This document shows, in pieces, positions 63,258-64,000 of a stretch of DNA of 64,000 bases. The stretch is from contig NZ_JAOYTH010000011.1 of assembly GCF_025847205.1 (NCBI RefSeq), forward strand, positions 124,001 through 188,000, written 5' to 3'. Both the position numbers and the translations under genes were made by a program. Below the pieces are notes generated by a model. The model did no database searches, was not told where the DNA came from, and saw only the letters and a list, made by a program, of their open reading frames with translations. This stretch comes from Pararhizobium sp. YC-54. Lineage in GTDB: Bacteria; Pseudomonadota; Alphaproteobacteria; Rhizobiales; Rhizobiaceae. The first letter of the stretch is position 1; the number at the start of each line of letters is the position of its first letter.

Positions 63258-64000
63258 TGACGGCAGCATCCTATGCGGCGGTGGACTGGGGAACTTCGAG
63301 TTTCCGCCTGTGGATCATCAGCGAAAGCGGCGCGATCCTTGCCGAACGCCGCAGCGGCGAAGGCATGACGACGGCGGCGAAAACCGATTTCTCCGCCGTC
63401 CTCGAAACCCATCTCCAGGCGGTTTTTGCACCGCCGCACCTGCCGGTGATCGTCTGCGGCATGGCGGGCGCCCGCCAGGGCTGGGTCGAGGCGGGCTATC
63501 TCGATACGCCCGCACCGCTCAGCGCCATCGTCCAGGCGGCCGTGACCGTGCCCGACGCCAACCGGGATATCCGCATTCTGCCGGGTCTTGCCCAGCGCAG
63601 CAAAGAGGCGCCGGATGTGATCCGCGGCGAGGAAACCCAACTGCTCGGCGCGATATCGCAGCTCGGCAATGGCAGTCATCTCGTCTGCATGCCCGGCACG
63701 CACAGCAAATGGGTGCGTGTTACCGGCGGCATCGTCGATGGCTTTTCGACCTTCATGACCGGCGAACTGTTCGACGTCATCGCCAAGCATTCCATTCTCA
63801 GCCATGCCATCGCCGGCGCCGGCTCATTTGCCAATGATGACCCGGCCTTTCTCGACGCGGTCGCCAAGGCTGTCAAAAACCCGGCTCTGGCAACCAATCT
63901 GGTCTTTACGGTGCGCAGCGGCCAGCTGCTGCACGGGCTCTCCGCTGATGATGCCAAAGCCCGGCTGTCCGGCACCTTGATCGGCCTGGAAATCGCCGGC
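63257..64000 (+). CDS. dgoK: 2-dehydro-3-deoxygalactonokinase, 5' part
   Basis: Starts at the ATG overlapping the SDR stop (63257) and runs off the right edge; 248 residues are visible. MTAASYAAVDWGTSSFRLWI is the DgoK phosphate-1 start; GMAGARQGWVEAGY, RGEETQLLGAI and CMPGTHSKWVRVTGG-IVDGFSTFMTGELF are family blocks. DgoK phosphorylates 2-keto-3-deoxygalactonate in the De Ley-Doudoroff galactonate pathway. The usual neighbour dgoA (aldolase) would be just outside the window. Confidence 0.9.
   Translation, partial: MTAASYAAVDWGTSSFRLWIISESGAILAERRSGEGMTTAAKTDFSAVLETHLQAVFAPPHLPVIVCGMAGARQGWVEAGYLDTPAPLSAIVQAAVTVPDANRDIRILPGLAQRSKEAPDVIRGEETQLLGAISQLGNGSHLVCMPGTHSKWVRVTGGIVDGFSTFMTGELFDVIAKHSILSHAIAGAGSFANDDPAFLDAVAKAVKNPALATNLVFTVRSGQLLHGLSADDAKARLSGTLIGLEIAG

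Noticed and set aside
1..64000. CRISPR arrays, rRNA or tRNA genes
   Set aside because: No regularly spaced direct repeats and no cloverleaf or rRNA segments noticed on reading; a tRNAscan or Rfam run would settle it.

Overview
The window is about 64 kb of high-GC chromosomal DNA from an alphaproteobacterium, most probably a Rhizobiaceae member (Rhizobium/Agrobacterium/Allorhizobium group). The evidence is the split F0 ATP synthase operon (atpI-B-E-b'-b without F1), a BA14K-like protein, DUF1217 and other rhizobial families, a decaprenyl-type ispB, the two-subunit glycyl-tRNA synthetase, and the typical rhizobial intergenic palindromic repeats. Most of the window is ordinary housekeeping DNA broken up by small accessory modules. 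I see no rRNA, tRNA, CRISPR array, prophage or intact insertion sequence.

Layout. 1-4.5 kb: end of a CorA/ZntB-type transporter, a BA14K-like protein, a GH25 lysozyme and an EptA-type lipid A phosphoethanolamine transferase, followed by a nested palindromic repeat. 4.5-7.2 kb: a Rieske oxygenase/reductase pair (betaine-demethylase type) read on the minus strand behind a clear cobalamin riboswitch. 7.5-20 kb: a degenerate GGDEF protein, tsaC, an FAD-linked oxidase, a large five-repeat DUF1217 protein, ubiA, a MipA-like porin, and a divergent AraC regulator/Fsr-type exporter pair. 20-23.5 kb: a PotD-like periplasmic binding protein translationally coupled to a membrane GGDEF-EAL protein. This resembles the Vibrio NspS-MbaA polyamine-sensing module. 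A 274-bp palindromic element with perfect 34-bp inverted ends separates it from purD.

25-39 kb: on the minus strand, glyQ and glyS lie about 5.4 kb apart, with lemA, an unusual aroA, a DUF2207 membrane protein and a DUF1194 protein between them. glyS carries a rhizobial palindromic repeat inserted in frame. Just downstream of glyS is a one-ORF fusion of a RelE-type toxin and its antitoxin, with an operator in front and a good internal ribosome site for the antitoxin half. A conventional vapBC pair and sppA, trmN6-like and DUF2007 genes follow. 39-47 kb: ispB, a TPR protein, ispE, moaB, a glycosyltransferase, a radical SAM protein and rnhB.

47-56.5 kb: the F0 operon with a textbook alphaproteobacterial promoter, a SleB-like cell wall hydrolase, a corA-kup ion transport operon, and an Mrp-type Fe-S carrier. 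57-64 kb: a chemoreceptor with a CheR-tether-like C-terminus, two tandem LuxR-type solos without the usual acyl-homoserine-lactone-binding aspartate, and a divergent IclR / SDR-dgoK sugar-acid locus that runs off the right edge.

Most noteworthy for a second look are the polyamine-like c-di-GMP module (20.1-23.5 kb), the toxin-antitoxin fusion (26.6-27.3 kb), the palindrome inside glyS, the riboswitch-controlled Rieske pair, and the structured 274-bp element whose end sequence recurs at 59.67 kb. Every functional call is from reading the sequence; no database search was run.
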